Positions 34,453-43,693 of a DNA stretch of 64,000 nucleotides are shown here, piece after piece; the stretch's first letter is position 1, and each line of letters opens with the position of its first letter. This DNA comes from SIG672 sp045605765. Its GTDB lineage: Bacteria; Bacillota; Clostridia; Oscillospirales; CAG-272. Location: NCBI GenBank assembly GCA_045605765.1, contig JAZUQQ010000004.1, positions 1 to 64,000 on the forward strand, read 5' to 3'. A program made the translations under genes and the position numbers. Under the pieces are notes generated by a model. The model ran no database searches and was not told the origin of the DNA. It worked only from the letters and a program-made list of their open reading frames with translations.

Positions 34453-36231
34453 TTGGCAGAATTTTTTACGAAAGATGACAAAAGATCGGTATATTGCGGA
34501 GAGCTCCGCACGTCCGACATCGGAAAAGAGGTAACTGTTTGCGGCTGGATACAGCGCCGCCGTGACCTCGGAAGTCTTATATTTATCGACCTGCGCGACA
34601 AGAGCGGCGTAGTTCAGCTCGCTTTTGACGATGCAAGCGATAAAGAGGTTTTTGAAAAGGCGTTTACCTGCCGCAGTGAGTACGTTCTCTCTGCAAAAGG
34701 AAGCGTCAGAGCGCGTTCCTCGGTCAATAAGAACATTCCCACCGGTGAAATAGAGATTTTCGTTACCTCAATGAAGGTTCTTTCCGAAGCGGACACTCTT
34801 CCCTTCGAGATCGGAGAAAACTACAACGCAGGAGAAGAGATCGCGCTTAAATACCGTTATCTCGATCTTCGCCGCCCCGCGCTTCAAAAGAATATTTTTA
34901 TGCGTCACGAGATTACACGCATCGCACGTCAGTATTTCTATGCAAACAATTTCACCGAAATAGAAACGCCCATGATGATAAAGGCAACTCCCGAAGGCGC
35001 AAGAGACTATCTCGTTCCCTCACGAATCCACAAGGGTTGCGTTTACGCGCTTCCTCAGTCACCTCAGATCTACAAACAGCTTCTGATGATTTCGGGATAC
35101 GACAGATATATTCAGATCGCACGTTGCTTCCGTGACGAGGACCTTCGTGCAGACCGTCAGCCCGAATTCACGCAAATCGACCTTGAAATGTCCTTCGCTA
35201 CTCAGGAGGACGTTATGAACATAAACGAAGGTCTTATGGCTCGTCTTTTCGACGATATACTCGGAGTAAAGCTCAAGCTTCCTCTCCCCCGTATGACCTA
35301 CGCCGAGGCGATGAATCGCTACGGCTCGGACAAGCCGGACACACGTTTTGATATGGAAATTCAGGATCTTTCCGACATTGTCAAGTCCTGCGGATTCGGC
35401 GTATTTGAAGGCGCAGTCGCAAACGGCGGAAGCGTTCGTGCTATTGTCGTAAAGGGCGGGGCGGAAAAGCTTTCGAGAAAAGAGATCGACAAGCTCACAG
35501 AGCACGCAAAGGGTATCGGAGCAAAAGGTCTTGCTTATATCAGATTTGTTGACGAGGCGCCAAACTACTCGTTTGCAAAGTTCATTTCTCCCGAAACGCT
35601 CGAAGCTATTATGGATAAGATCGACTGCCGCCGCGGTGACGTTGCACTTATCGTTGCAGACTCGAACCGCGTAGTTCTTCCGGTTCTCGGCGCACTCAGA
35701 CTTAAAATCGCAAAGCAGCTTTCAATGATTCCCGACAAATTCAACTTCGTATGGATCACAGAGTTCCCCTTCTTCGAGTGGAACGAAGAAACTCAGCACT
35801 GGGATGCTATGCACCACCCATTCACGATGCCTATGGAGGAGTGCCTGCCGCTTCTTGAAAGCGATCCGGGTGCCGTCCGTGCAAAGGCTTACGACCTCGT
35901 ACTCAACGGAATAGAGCTTCTTTCCGGCTCTATCAGAATTACCGACTGGAAGCTTCAGGAGAAGATGTTCGACGCACTCGGACTTACAAAAGACGAGATT
36001 GACGCAAAGTTCGGCTTCCTCGTTGATGCCTATAAATACGGCGCTCCGCCGCACGGTGGATCGGGAATGGGACTTGACCGTCTCACAATGGTAATGTCGG
36101 GCGCAGACAGTCTTCGAGATGTCGTTGCCTTCCCGAAGGTACAGAATGCTTCCGAGCCTATGTCGCAGTGCCCCGCACCTGCTGACGAGCAGGCATATCG
36201 TGATCTCGGTATTGCAATAGTCAAAGAATAA
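34453..36231 (+). CDS. aspS: Aspartyl-tRNA synthetase, bacterial type
   Basis: 592 residues, starting at TTG 34453 (GGAGTG about 8 bases upstream; no better start exists). N-terminal OB anticodon domain with TVCGWIQRRRDLGSLIFIDL. Motif 2 region YIQIARCFRDEDLRADRQPE. A GAD insertion about 290-410 marks the bacterial type. Motif 3 GMGLDRLTMV. Cotranscribed with hisS and ending at a bidirectional terminator. Confidence 0.97.
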   Translation: MAEFFTKDDKRSVYCGELRTSDIGKEVTVCGWIQRRRDLGSLIFIDLRDKSGVVQLAFDDASDKEVFEKAFTCRSEYVLSAKGSVRARSSVNKNIPTGEIEIFVTSMKVLSEADTLPFEIGENYNAGEEIALKYRYLDLRRPALQKNIFMRHEITRIARQYFYANNFTEIETPMMIKATPEGARDYLVPSRIHKGCVYALPQSPQIYKQLLMISGYDRYIQIARCFRDEDLRADRQPEFTQIDLEMSFATQEDVMNINEGLMARLFDDILGVKLKLPLPRMTYAEAMNRYGSDKPDTRFDMEIQDLSDIVKSCGFGVFEGAVANGGSVRAIVVKGGAEKLSRKEIDKLTEHAKGIGAKGLAYIRFVDEAPNYSFAKFISPETLEAIMDKIDCRRGDVALIVADSNRVVLPVLGALRLKIAKQLSMIPDKFNFVWITEFPFFEWNEETQHWDAMHHPFTMPMEECLPLLESDPGAVRAKAYDLVLNGIELLSGSIRITDWKLQEKMFDALGLTKDEIDAKFGFLVDAYKYGAPPHGGSGMGLDRLTMVMSGADSLRDVVAFPKVQNASEPMSQCPAPADEQAYRDLGIAIVKE

Positions 36232-36241
36232 GATATGAAAT

Positions 36242-36271
36242 AAAAAGACGAATCTTACGATTCGTCTTTTT
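36242..36271. terminator. Bidirectional terminator after aspS
   Basis: 13-bp stem AAAAAGACGAATC (36242-36254) with its complement (36259-36271), TTAC loop. It reaches the stop codon of the converging 964-residue gene. Confidence 0.9.
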
Positions 36272-39164
36272 ATTTCATCATTTCGATTTTTTTCTTAGCC
36301 AATACACCGAATTTTTCCTCTGCCGCCTCAAACATCGCACCGTATTTTTTCTTACCGTATTTTGCAAAGACCTTATTACGAAGCGAAACGTAGTCGGATG
36401 TCTTCATATATCTTGCGAGAGCGACTAGCATAGCCTCCGCCCTGTCCGGATCCTTTTCGATAATACGTGCATCGACAACTCTGCCAAGGATTATCCTCAT
36501 TGCCGAGCTCCCCAGCTTATGTGCCGATTTCGTGAGCTTTTTAAAATTATCGTAATCAGAACAGAAAAGCGCGAGCCAAACCGCCGCCGAGATAGTTTCC
36601 TCATCCATATCACTGACACAAAGTCCGATAAGACGTGTGCCGTACGTGCGCACGTAAACATCTTTCAGGTTTTCCGAGGCTTTATCGGTAAACACACGAG
36701 CATGCGACAAGGATATATCTCCGACGCTTTTGAGTGCATTTTCCGTTTCGATAATCACCTCGCACACGTTTGGAAGTTGGCTTTGATTTTTGAGAGTGAC
36801 TTCTTTTGCTTCCAAAAGCATTTGAACGAGCGAATTTTCTTTTCCGATATAATTTTCTATTTTCATGGCCACAAAGCTCATCCAAAGTTCAAAATCACCC
36901 TTCCGCGACGAGGAAAAGTTCTCCTTGCAAATAGAGAATACCGAGGTAAGAAAAGACCAAAGCGCTCCTTCGGTAGCTTCTTTAGCAAGCTTTGTAAAAG
37001 CTTTTGAAAAACACTTTTTATAATATCCCTTAGAATACCAATTTTCAAGATAGGAAAGGAATATCTCCGTGTTTGTTATATTTGCAGACACGATTGCCGA
37101 CCCTATATAACGAACTTCGCTTGTATAAAGAGAGGCAAGGAACTCCGTGTCGGACGATCTGGCATCTCCTATCGTGCTTTTGTATATATCAAATACGCTG
37201 CGTTTGTCGGCAGTGTGTGCATATAAAGAAAGAGCTTCTATCAGTCTTTCACCTTCATTTTTCAGTCCGTTCACAACGAAAGCTATTATATCTTTATCTA
37301 CCGAGCGAGAAAGAAAGCTCTTGAATTTATCGTAAATAAAGTTCGAGTGCGCTCTTTCGGATATCGCCTCAAACCTGCGAAGCTCGGAAAGAAGCGATAA
37401 AACACAGCCAGCCTCTTTATCCCCACGCTTCATATATTCAAGAAGCATACCGTATTCAAGTTCACGCATAATAAAGGCGCAAAGTCCCGCCTCGGAGCTT
37501 AACTTTCTGCCCTGCTCGAAAAGAAGTCCTACCAGCGAACACCAAGAAGCAAATTCTTCTTCGCTTGTACGACAATAATCATAGTAACCGTATATAACAC
37601 GGCGATATGTTATTTCATCAAACTCAACAACAGATATTAGTTCGATGATGCACGAAGGAATATTATCTTGTCGATCGGCATCCCATTTCAGCGCCAGAGG
37701 AAGCAGATCTATAAGCAGATCAGCACAATCCTTCTCTCCAAAGTCGCAAAATCCCGCAAAAAGAAGTCTGAACAAAAAGCTTCTCGTCGTCTTATCAGAC
37801 ATCGCCTGCTCGAAAATATCTCTTCTATCTCCCAGACCGCGCAAAATATGCCTGAGTGTTTCTTTTCCGAACTCCTCTTCGGTAAGCATATAGAGCGCAT
37901 CAAGATACGCCATTTTACCGTCGGAAAGAGAACGAAGTATACGCTCAAACATATCGGTCATTATCTTTTCGGGACTTGAGTGGTAAGATGCAAGAAGTCC
38001 GTAAAGCTTTGTTTTTGGTGTTCCGTCTGATGCAAAGTCAAGATATTTTTCTATAACTCTGTCAAGTGTTTCACTGCCAAAGGAACGAAGAACTACACCT
38101 TCCAACATTTCGCAAAGCTCTATTTCAGTGATTCCGTCGTAAATATCGGTCCGCGCAAGACGGTATATAAGACATATTTCATCTGAATCTATAACGCCAT
38201 GAGTTTTGAGATAGGTTCCGATAAGATCGCGAAGCACCTCAGCCTCGGTCGTATTTGTCAAAAGCAAATATGTTATGAGGCTCGAAAGTTTAAGTTTTGG
38301 TGCTTTTTCTGAAAACAGCTTGTTTTTAGGTTCGATTGAAATTCGGTTTTCGTCCGTCGACGAAATCTTGTACGAATAGGGGTTGCCGAATTTCGTTATA
38401 ACGTGCTTTACTCTGAAAGGAGAACCGTCATTTTCTGAAAAACGGCAGGTGGAAAACGAAAGAAGACCTACGATATCGGCAGGGAGCACACTCTCGCACA
38501 CAAGGATCCAGAAAAGCATCTCCTGATCGCTTGCGTTGATATATATATCCATATCTTCACTAAGTGACGCAAAAATACAGTCGAGAATCCTAGAAAGCGT
38601 ACCAATCCCCTTGGTTTTAACAAGCGCTGCAAGTTCTCCGAGAGATGATACCGATTCCTTATCAACCTCCACGATAGGAAGCGGTCTCTGCGTATCGCAC
38701 ACATCAAGTTCTCTGGGAAGTATATGCGCCTTAAACTCTTGTGAAAAAAGAATGGCTGCGGGAGGTATTTCGGGATCATACGGAAAAACATAGGCGTGGA
38801 TAATATAGTTTCCCCAAACCGAAAGACGATAGTCAACGCCACAGTAGGTCACCTTAGCGCAGCAACACTCGCCCGAAGGAAGCATAAAGAACGCGCAATC
38901 GGTCGGAAACGTCTCATCTATTTCTCTTTGGACCATAAAATGAAGTCCGCTATCTCCCCTTTTCGGAAATCCGAGCAAACGTGAGGTTTCGGCTAACTTC
39001 TCCACAATAGGAGCCACAAGCTTTTTAGGCGGGAGATACGCAAGGCGCTCTACTATCGTATTTATATCCCGATCATCAATATTGCTCGAACGTGCAAATA
39101 CGTGGTAGCCTTTTTTCTTATTGTTCTCATTCCACGAAAAGAAAATAATCTGCTTTAATTCCAT
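36270..39164 (-). CDS. GTPase-associated protein 1 (GAP1-N-like) large protein
   Basis: 964 residues, cytoplasmic, no membrane helix. Residues 5-130 match the pattern I know for the GAP1 N-terminal domain: IIFFSW, GYHVFARSSNI, LAYLPPKKL, then LPSGECCCAKVTYCGVDYRL and GNYIIHAYVFP. The middle part (about 190-330) resembles the GAP1 central domain; the last 550 residues are helical, HEAT/TPR-like. GAP1 proteins are known from conflict or stress systems next to dedicated GTPases; no such GTPase or effector is in this window, so its partner is unknown. RBS AAAGGAGG. The assignment is by motif memory, not by search. Confidence 0.6.
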   Translation of the reverse strand: MELKQIIFFSWNENNKKKGYHVFARSSNIDDRDINTIVERLAYLPPKKLVAPIVEKLAETSRLLGFPKRGDSGLHFMVQREIDETFPTDCAFFMLPSGECCCAKVTYCGVDYRLSVWGNYIIHAYVFPYDPEIPPAAILFSQEFKAHILPRELDVCDTQRPLPIVEVDKESVSSLGELAALVKTKGIGTLSRILDCIFASLSEDMDIYINASDQEMLFWILVCESVLPADIVGLLSFSTCRFSENDGSPFRVKHVITKFGNPYSYKISSTDENRISIEPKNKLFSEKAPKLKLSSLITYLLLTNTTEAEVLRDLIGTYLKTHGVIDSDEICLIYRLARTDIYDGITEIELCEMLEGVVLRSFGSETLDRVIEKYLDFASDGTPKTKLYGLLASYHSSPEKIMTDMFERILRSLSDGKMAYLDALYMLTEEEFGKETLRHILRGLGDRRDIFEQAMSDKTTRSFLFRLLFAGFCDFGEKDCADLLIDLLPLALKWDADRQDNIPSCIIELISVVEFDEITYRRVIYGYYDYCRTSEEEFASWCSLVGLLFEQGRKLSSEAGLCAFIMRELEYGMLLEYMKRGDKEAGCVLSLLSELRRFEAISERAHSNFIYDKFKSFLSRSVDKDIIAFVVNGLKNEGERLIEALSLYAHTADKRSVFDIYKSTIGDARSSDTEFLASLYTSEVRYIGSAIVSANITNTEIFLSYLENWYSKGYYKKCFSKAFTKLAKEATEGALWSFLTSVFSICKENFSSSRKGDFELWMSFVAMKIENYIGKENSLVQMLLEAKEVTLKNQSQLPNVCEVIIETENALKSVGDISLSHARVFTDKASENLKDVYVRTYGTRLIGLCVSDMDEETISAAVWLALFCSDYDNFKKLTKSAHKLGSSAMRIILGRVVDARIIEKDPDRAEAMLVALARYMKTSDYVSLRNKVFAKYGKKKYGAMFEAAEEKFGVLAKKKIEMMK

Positions 39165-39213
39165 TTTCGGCGCCTCCTTTCAGCTTAATTTCAACCGATC
39201 GACATTACATTAA

Positions 39214-39242
39214 ATTGTATCACACTTTGTAACCTTTTGCAA
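39214..39242 (-). promoter_or_regulatory. Promoter of the GAP1-like gene
   Basis: TTGCAA (39242-39237), 17 bases, TACAAT (39219-39214), 50 bases before the ATG. Confidence 0.7.
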
Positions 39243-39297
39243 TAATTCACTGAGTTTTTTTACATTATTTTTTCTTTTACCATGGTATATAAAGCGA

Positions 39298-39344
39298 ATT
39301 ATCCCACCTTGCATCCCGAGACGAGGGATGCAAAGCGGGATAAT
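39298..39344. repeat. Long intergenic hairpin
   Basis: ATTATCCC pairs with GGGATAAT at the ends and TTGCATCCC with GGGATGCAA inside, loop GAGACGA; one 3-base internal mismatch. No T tract follows on either strand, so it is not a classical terminator. It may be a dispersed palindrome or an RNA-stabilising 3' end for the neighbouring lipoprotein gene. Confidence 0.65.
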
Positions 39345-39443
39345 ATTTAGGAATGTATTGAGTCGACTTTTATATAAGTTACAGACCGAAGTCTTTACCT
39401 ACTGTGTTTTTGGCCTCGTGGGTTAAGCTATGGGAGTAGTTCC

Positions 39444-40325
39444 TTAAGCTCCTACCTTATCGCCATAAGCGAAGCTATATACGGTTCCGAGAACGGTCGA
39501 AACTTCGTATCCTTCACCGAAATCTACCATCATACCAATCTGAGTGCCGAAAGGAGTATATCCTTCAACAGAGATCGCTTCGTTTCCGTTTACATAAACC
39601 ACGATCTTTCCTGCAGCAGTGAACTCTACCTTGATGGTGACGTTTGCATCAGGATCGTAATTTGCATCAACATCAGCAATAGAAACTTCCGAAATTGGGG
39701 AAAGTGTTGTGCGAGCGGAAACGGCTTCGTCCACATCGTCCATATAAAGACCTATCATACCGGGAGCTCTGAACCCAGCGTAGTAATATTTAAGACCTTC
39801 CGTCGTAGCTATGCCGGTTCCGCCATCCTTGGGAATATCAAAACAAACAGCTCCGAACACAATACCAATGTTTCCTTTGGGGGCGACGGTGGCTTCAATC
39901 ACGCCCTCTCCATAGGCAAGATCCTCGTAGGTTTCACTGTCAGTTACCATTACAGGCCACTGCCAGGTTTTTCCCCCTGCATCTGTCAGGAAATCAAACT
40001 CTCTGGCGGTGTCTTCATAGTCGATATCGATGAAATCTTTACCTCTTCCGTCTCTCCAAATAATACCTTCGTAAGCAGGCTCTTCTACAAAATCATCATC
40101 GTCAGTATCGGTATCGGTATCAGTGTCGGTATCGGTATCGGTATCCGTATCGGTATCAGTATCGGTATCAGTATCAGTATCAGTATCGGTATCATCATCA
40201 CCCGAGCTACCCGTGGTGCCCTTGTCGTCGTCGGGATCCACCGTTTCGTCCTTACAAGCGACGAACGTGAACATCATAGTTGCAACAAGTATGCAAGCGA
40301 GTAGTTTTATAAATAAGTTTTTCAT
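39444..40325 (-). CDS. Lipoprotein with (Thr-Asp)n linker and jelly-roll-like domain
   Basis: 293 residues from ATG 40325 (AAGGAGG upstream; the frame extends to 40361 without a ribosome binding site). Signal peptide, lipobox FVAC, then a run of about 15 Thr-Asp units, then about 220 residues predicted mainly beta: ALVATVAPKGN-like strands ending with IKVEFTAAGKIVVYVNGNEA, as in LamG or DUF1080-type carbohydrate-binding jelly rolls. Probably a surface-anchored sugar-binding protein held off the membrane by the acidic linker. Own promoter; single gene. Confidence 0.75.
   Translation of the reverse strand: MKNLFIKLLACILVATMMFTFVACKDETVDPDDDKGTTGSSGDDDTDTDTDTDTDTDTDTDTDTDTDTDTDTDTDDDDFVEEPAYEGIIWRDGRGKDFIDIDYEDTAREFDFLTDAGGKTWQWPVMVTDSETYEDLAYGEGVIEATVAPKGNIGIVFGAVCFDIPKDGGTGIATTEGLKYYYAGFRAPGMIGLYMDDVDEAVSARTTLSPISEVSIADVDANYDPDANVTIKVEFTAAGKIVVYVNGNEAISVEGYTPFGTQIGMMVDFGEGYEVSTVLGTVYSFAYGDKVGA
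40102..40191 (-). repeat. Hexanucleotide repeat coding (Thr-Asp)15
   Basis: About 15 tandem copies of a GATACC/GATACT-type hexamer inside the lipoprotein gene. In-frame length change would lengthen or shorten the spacer without breaking the frame. Confidence 0.8.
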
Positions 40326-40383
40326 AGGAAACCTCCTTAAATTTTTTGAAGTCCGTCTCAAACCTCATTTTACTTACATTTAT

Positions 40384-40412
40384 AGTATAAAACTCTTGAT
40401 GCGGTATGTCAA
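40384..40412 (-). promoter_or_regulatory. Promoter of the Thr-Asp lipoprotein gene
   Basis: TTGACA (40412-40407), 17 bases, TATACT (40389-40384). Confidence 0.75.
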
Positions 40413-40511
40413 TATTTTTGTGAAATTTAAATAGTTTTAGTCATATTTAAAATAGTAATTGTAAATATTACATAAATCTCCTCGCACCGATGAGTGACAA
40501 AATCCCTATTA

Positions 40512-42650
40512 TTATACAAATAGAAAAGTCAAAAAAAACACGAGCGCAGACCAAAAGAGATGATATAGCACGAGATATATCGATGTAAGACCGCTTAGCG
40601 CACCGAGTGTTCCGAGAACTGTTACCGATATAACACCTATAACAAAAGCAATAACTTCAAGTAAAAGACCCGATTTAATTATGGTTCCCGCCCTGTCGCA
40701 CCTATAAAGCGTTTCAAGCATAGGCCTTACCTTGTTTTTTGACACTATTCCGCTATCCACGGTATCGCGTGCCACATCTTTTTCACTCTCCGTGCGATAT
40801 TTCAGTACCTTGATAGGGAAACGTCCGGTTCCTATTATCGACTCTATCATACGAACGTTGATATTCGGGTCACTGGTACGTATTACGACACCCATTCCGC
40901 TCTTGTAAAGATTTTGAAGTATTTTTTCAAAATCTTTATCAATATTATACACGATATTGACTTTGAGAGCAATAACGTCGCCTATCTCAACATACATTAT
41001 GCGGTAATTACCTTGACTATCGTCTTCGAGCATATATCCGTATTTGGTGAAATAAGATGCCTGTCCTATCCTTACTCTTTCTCTATTGACAACCGCTTCG
41101 AGACCGTCGTCTGAAATGTCGATATATTCGACCGTTTCATTTGTAACCTCATAGTCTGCCGCACCCGCAAACACCTTGTTAAGAGGCCCGCTTATCGGTT
41201 CAAAAACTACCGAAGCATATGCGAGACCTTTTGAAAAGCTCTCGCTATCCTTCATTGAGACCTTGTGAAGCCAAACGTTATTGTCGGCAAAAACATCAGT
41301 ATCATTGAACGTAACGAAGGCAGGTGCCGAATATTCTATACTTGCAGCATCACCTATAACAGCGGTTCCGTTTTTATACGCGCGCTTTGACACCTTATAA
41401 AGTGGGAACGAGAAAACTGTATAGATCGAAAGAGGAGTTACGAACATCACAACCGAAAACGCCGCTCGCAAGCTTTCCACAAAAGTTCCGCTCTTTTCGG
41501 TTACGATAAAAGTCACCGCAGCAACAACGAGAGCCGCAACGATAAATACACCTGACAAGCGTTTGTAGAGCAGTCGTCCTTCGGTACGAGGCTTGTATCC
41601 GACTATCTTCTTGGAACGTACTACCCTTATGTATTTTGCGTCTTCAGAGAGATCCATTATTCCCATAGTAGCTTCTCTTTCTGGCGCAGACTCACCTTTT
41701 TTCATTGTAACGAGTGCGAATTTCACCGATTTTGAGGAAACTATTTTTAAAGCGTAAAGCTTACGACTAAAATCTGACCATTTTGATACAAGGCAAAGGA
41801 TGCAAGCCGTAAATAAAACAAAATTAAACGGGACAAATTCGCTATAGCCTGTAAAGAGCGCGGCGAACTGATATATCAGAAGAAATAACGCAACAAACGG
41901 CAAAAAGCTTTCAGGCTGAGCTCTGAATCTCACAAGCGACCTGAGACCGTACCACATTTCTTTTGCAGTAATAGTAATGGCAAACAGCGTCATTTGTATT
42001 CCCGCGAGTGCAGAAATACGAACATCCGATGCTATCCTGATAAATACGGTGTTTTTTATTCCGAGAAGCTCGAAGTTTTCGTAAATAAAGGTTGCCAAAG
42101 CAAAAAGCACACAAAGGATAATTTTAGGGAGACAAGAGAAAAACTCAGATTTCAGCTTTGAAAATTCTTTTGTAGCTACAAAGTTGTCTTCTTTTACATA
42201 GCTTTCCTCTTCTTCACTTACATCATCTTCTTGCCGAGTCTCGGAAACACCAAACACCTTGGCAATATCATAACCGTCGTCCCTAGGCACATCTCTAAGC
42301 TCCTCACCCGGAAGCATAACGGAATCTTCGACTTCGGTAACATCACTCGGAGTCTGCGTTCTTACCAGCGCTCGCGTTTCTTTTTTTAAAGTACTTTCGG
42401 AATCGTCAGCAGACTTAGAGCTTTTACGCATCTGCGATATTACGCTCTCGCTGTGATTTCTTTTTTGCGTAAATACCGAGGCATTATCGCCTTGACGAGT
42501 AGGTATTTCGGGAGTGGTAGTATAATCACTGTAATCTTTTAGTTTTCTAAGAAGCTCCTCGCCCATTTTCTTATCAACAAACGGGCTGGGCGGTATATCG
42601 TTATTTCCAAGACCGTTGGTCTTTTGACCGTTTTTCTTTTCTTCGCCCAT
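40512..42650 (-). CDS. P-type-ATPase-like membrane protein lacking the catalytic Asp
   Basis: 712 residues from ATG 42650 (AAGGAGG 7 bases upstream). Residues 1-180: charged, disordered cytoplasmic region. Then membrane helices in pairs near 190-245, 265-310 and 365-420, a soluble region about 430-640, and a last pair at the C-terminus. The soluble region aligns by eye with P1-type ATPases: GTAVIGDAASIEYSAPAFVT leads to FNDTDVF where DKTGTLT is expected, so the phosphorylated Asp is Asn449. Later IGDVIALKVNIVYN and LYKSGMGVVIRTSD correspond to the hinge and TGD motif. The membrane CPC-type motif reads VTPLS. A pump seems unlikely; a regulatory or sensor role is inferred. Cotranscribed with rlmB. 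Confidence 0.7.
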   Translation of the reverse strand: MGEEKKNGQKTNGLGNNDIPPSPFVDKKMGEELLRKLKDYSDYTTTPEIPTRQGDNASVFTQKRNHSESVISQMRKSSKSADDSESTLKKETRALVRTQTPSDVTEVEDSVMLPGEELRDVPRDDGYDIAKVFGVSETRQEDDVSEEEESYVKEDNFVATKEFSKLKSEFFSCLPKIILCVLFALATFIYENFELLGIKNTVFIRIASDVRISALAGIQMTLFAITITAKEMWYGLRSLVRFRAQPESFLPFVALFLLIYQFAALFTGYSEFVPFNFVLFTACILCLVSKWSDFSRKLYALKIVSSKSVKFALVTMKKGESAPEREATMGIMDLSEDAKYIRVVRSKKIVGYKPRTEGRLLYKRLSGVFIVAALVVAAVTFIVTEKSGTFVESLRAAFSVVMFVTPLSIYTVFSFPLYKVSKRAYKNGTAVIGDAASIEYSAPAFVTFNDTDVFADNNVWLHKVSMKDSESFSKGLAYASVVFEPISGPLNKVFAGAADYEVTNETVEYIDISDDGLEAVVNRERVRIGQASYFTKYGYMLEDDSQGNYRIMYVEIGDVIALKVNIVYNIDKDFEKILQNLYKSGMGVVIRTSDPNINVRMIESIIGTGRFPIKVLKYRTESEKDVARDTVDSGIVSKNKVRPMLETLYRCDRAGTIIKSGLLLEVIAFVIGVISVTVLGTLGALSGLTSIYLVLYHLFWSALVFFLTFLFV

Positions 42651-42695
42651 ATCAGAGCCTCCTTTCAAAAAAACATATCACAAAATTGCTATTTC

Positions 42696-43520
42696 CTATT
42701 TTACCTCGCGTTGCTTTGCCGCCTCGCAAAGTACGACGGCAGCCGCGCACGAAACGTTAAGTGAATTTACCCGCCCATGCATAGGAATCGAAACAATGTG
42801 GTCGCATTTTTCGGTCACAAGACGAGATATTCCCCCTCCTTCGCTTCCGAAAACAAACGCCGCCGCGCCAGTCATATTGGTGTCATAAACCGACGTACCG
42901 CCAGCCTCAGCACCGTATATCCATACTCCCTGTTTTTTAAGAGCCTCAATAGTCATAGCAATATTCGAAACACGCGCTATCGGCATATGACCGATTGCTC
43001 CTGCCGACGACTTGACTGTAACAGGAGTGACCGCTGCGTTCCTGCGCTTTGGAATAACTACTCCGTCTGCTCCCGCGGCATCAGCACAACGTATCAGCGC
43101 ACCCAGATTGTGCGGGTCCTCTATGCCGTCTGCTATTACTATAAAAGGGGCGCGACCTTTTTCCTTAGCTGAAAAAAGTATATCTTCCAGTGAAACGTAT
43201 TTTACTGCCGATGCAAAAGCCGCAACACCTTGATGGACTCCTCCGTTTGACAGTCTGTCCAGCTTCTCTTTGGGTGCATTTATAACGGGTATTCCGCGCT
43301 CTCTCGCTTTTGATTCTATAAGCTTGACAGAACCCTCTCGTTCTCCTGTAAGGATAAAAATTTTATCTATCTCACGGTCGGTTTTGAGCAGTTCGAGCAC
43401 CGAATTTCTTCCGTATATAGCTTCCGACGCGCCATTCTCAAATTCCAGTCCGTACTCATTTCTTGGCATTCTGTCTCTGTTATTTCTTTTAAAATCGTTA
43501 TTTCTGTCTTTATCTCTCAT
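42696..43520 (-). CDS. rlmB: 23S rRNA G2251 2'-O-methyltransferase RlmB/TrmH family
   Basis: 274 residues from ATG 43520, chosen because AAGAGG lies 7-8 bases upstream; the ATG at 43538 lacks one. N-terminal substrate-binding domain AIYGRNSVLELLKTD. SPOUT knot motifs: DPHNLGALIRCADAAGADGV, FVFGSEGGGISRL and IPMHGRVNSLNVSCAAAVVL. It methylates 23S rRNA; a closely related tRNA/rRNA specificity cannot be excluded. An Asn/Arg-rich tail of about 20 residues precedes the domain. Confidence 0.92.
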   Translation of the reverse strand: MRDKDRNNDFKRNNRDRMPRNEYGLEFENGASEAIYGRNSVLELLKTDREIDKIFILTGEREGSVKLIESKARERGIPVINAPKEKLDRLSNGGVHQGVAAFASAVKYVSLEDILFSAKEKGRAPFIVIADGIEDPHNLGALIRCADAAGADGVVIPKRRNAAVTPVTVKSSAGAIGHMPIARVSNIAMTIEALKKQGVWIYGAEAGGTSVYDTNMTGAAAFVFGSEGGGISRLVTEKCDHIVSIPMHGRVNSLNVSCAAAVVLCEAAKQREVK

Positions 43521-43561
43521 TTTAAAGCCTCTTGACATATTTCGTTTTCTGACTGAATTTC

Positions 43562-43570
43562 ATTATATCA
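43562..43570 (-). promoter_or_regulatory. Extended -10 promoter before rlmB
   Basis: TGATATAAT (43570-43562), an extended -10 element, 42 bases before the rlmB ATG. No good -35 box. Confidence 0.5.
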
Positions 43571-43632
43571 CACCAAAGGCGTTTTGTATAGTGGAAAACA
43601 GTAGATTTTTTGATAATTTTAGCAAAAAACCG

Positions 43633-43660
43633 AAAAGACACATCTTTCGACGTGTCTTTT
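43633..43660 (-). terminator. Terminator after the zinc-ribbon gene
   Basis: 9-bp stem AAAAGACAC (43633-43641) with GTGTCTTTT (43652-43660); on the minus strand it is followed by CGGTTTTTTGC. Confidence 0.65.
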
Positions 43661-43693
43661 AAAGGCGTTTTATTTCCCTCGGTTGCAAACAAG

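Noticed and set aside
40102..40191. CRISPR-like repeats
   Set aside because: The units are 6-base tandem copies inside a coding frame without spacers.
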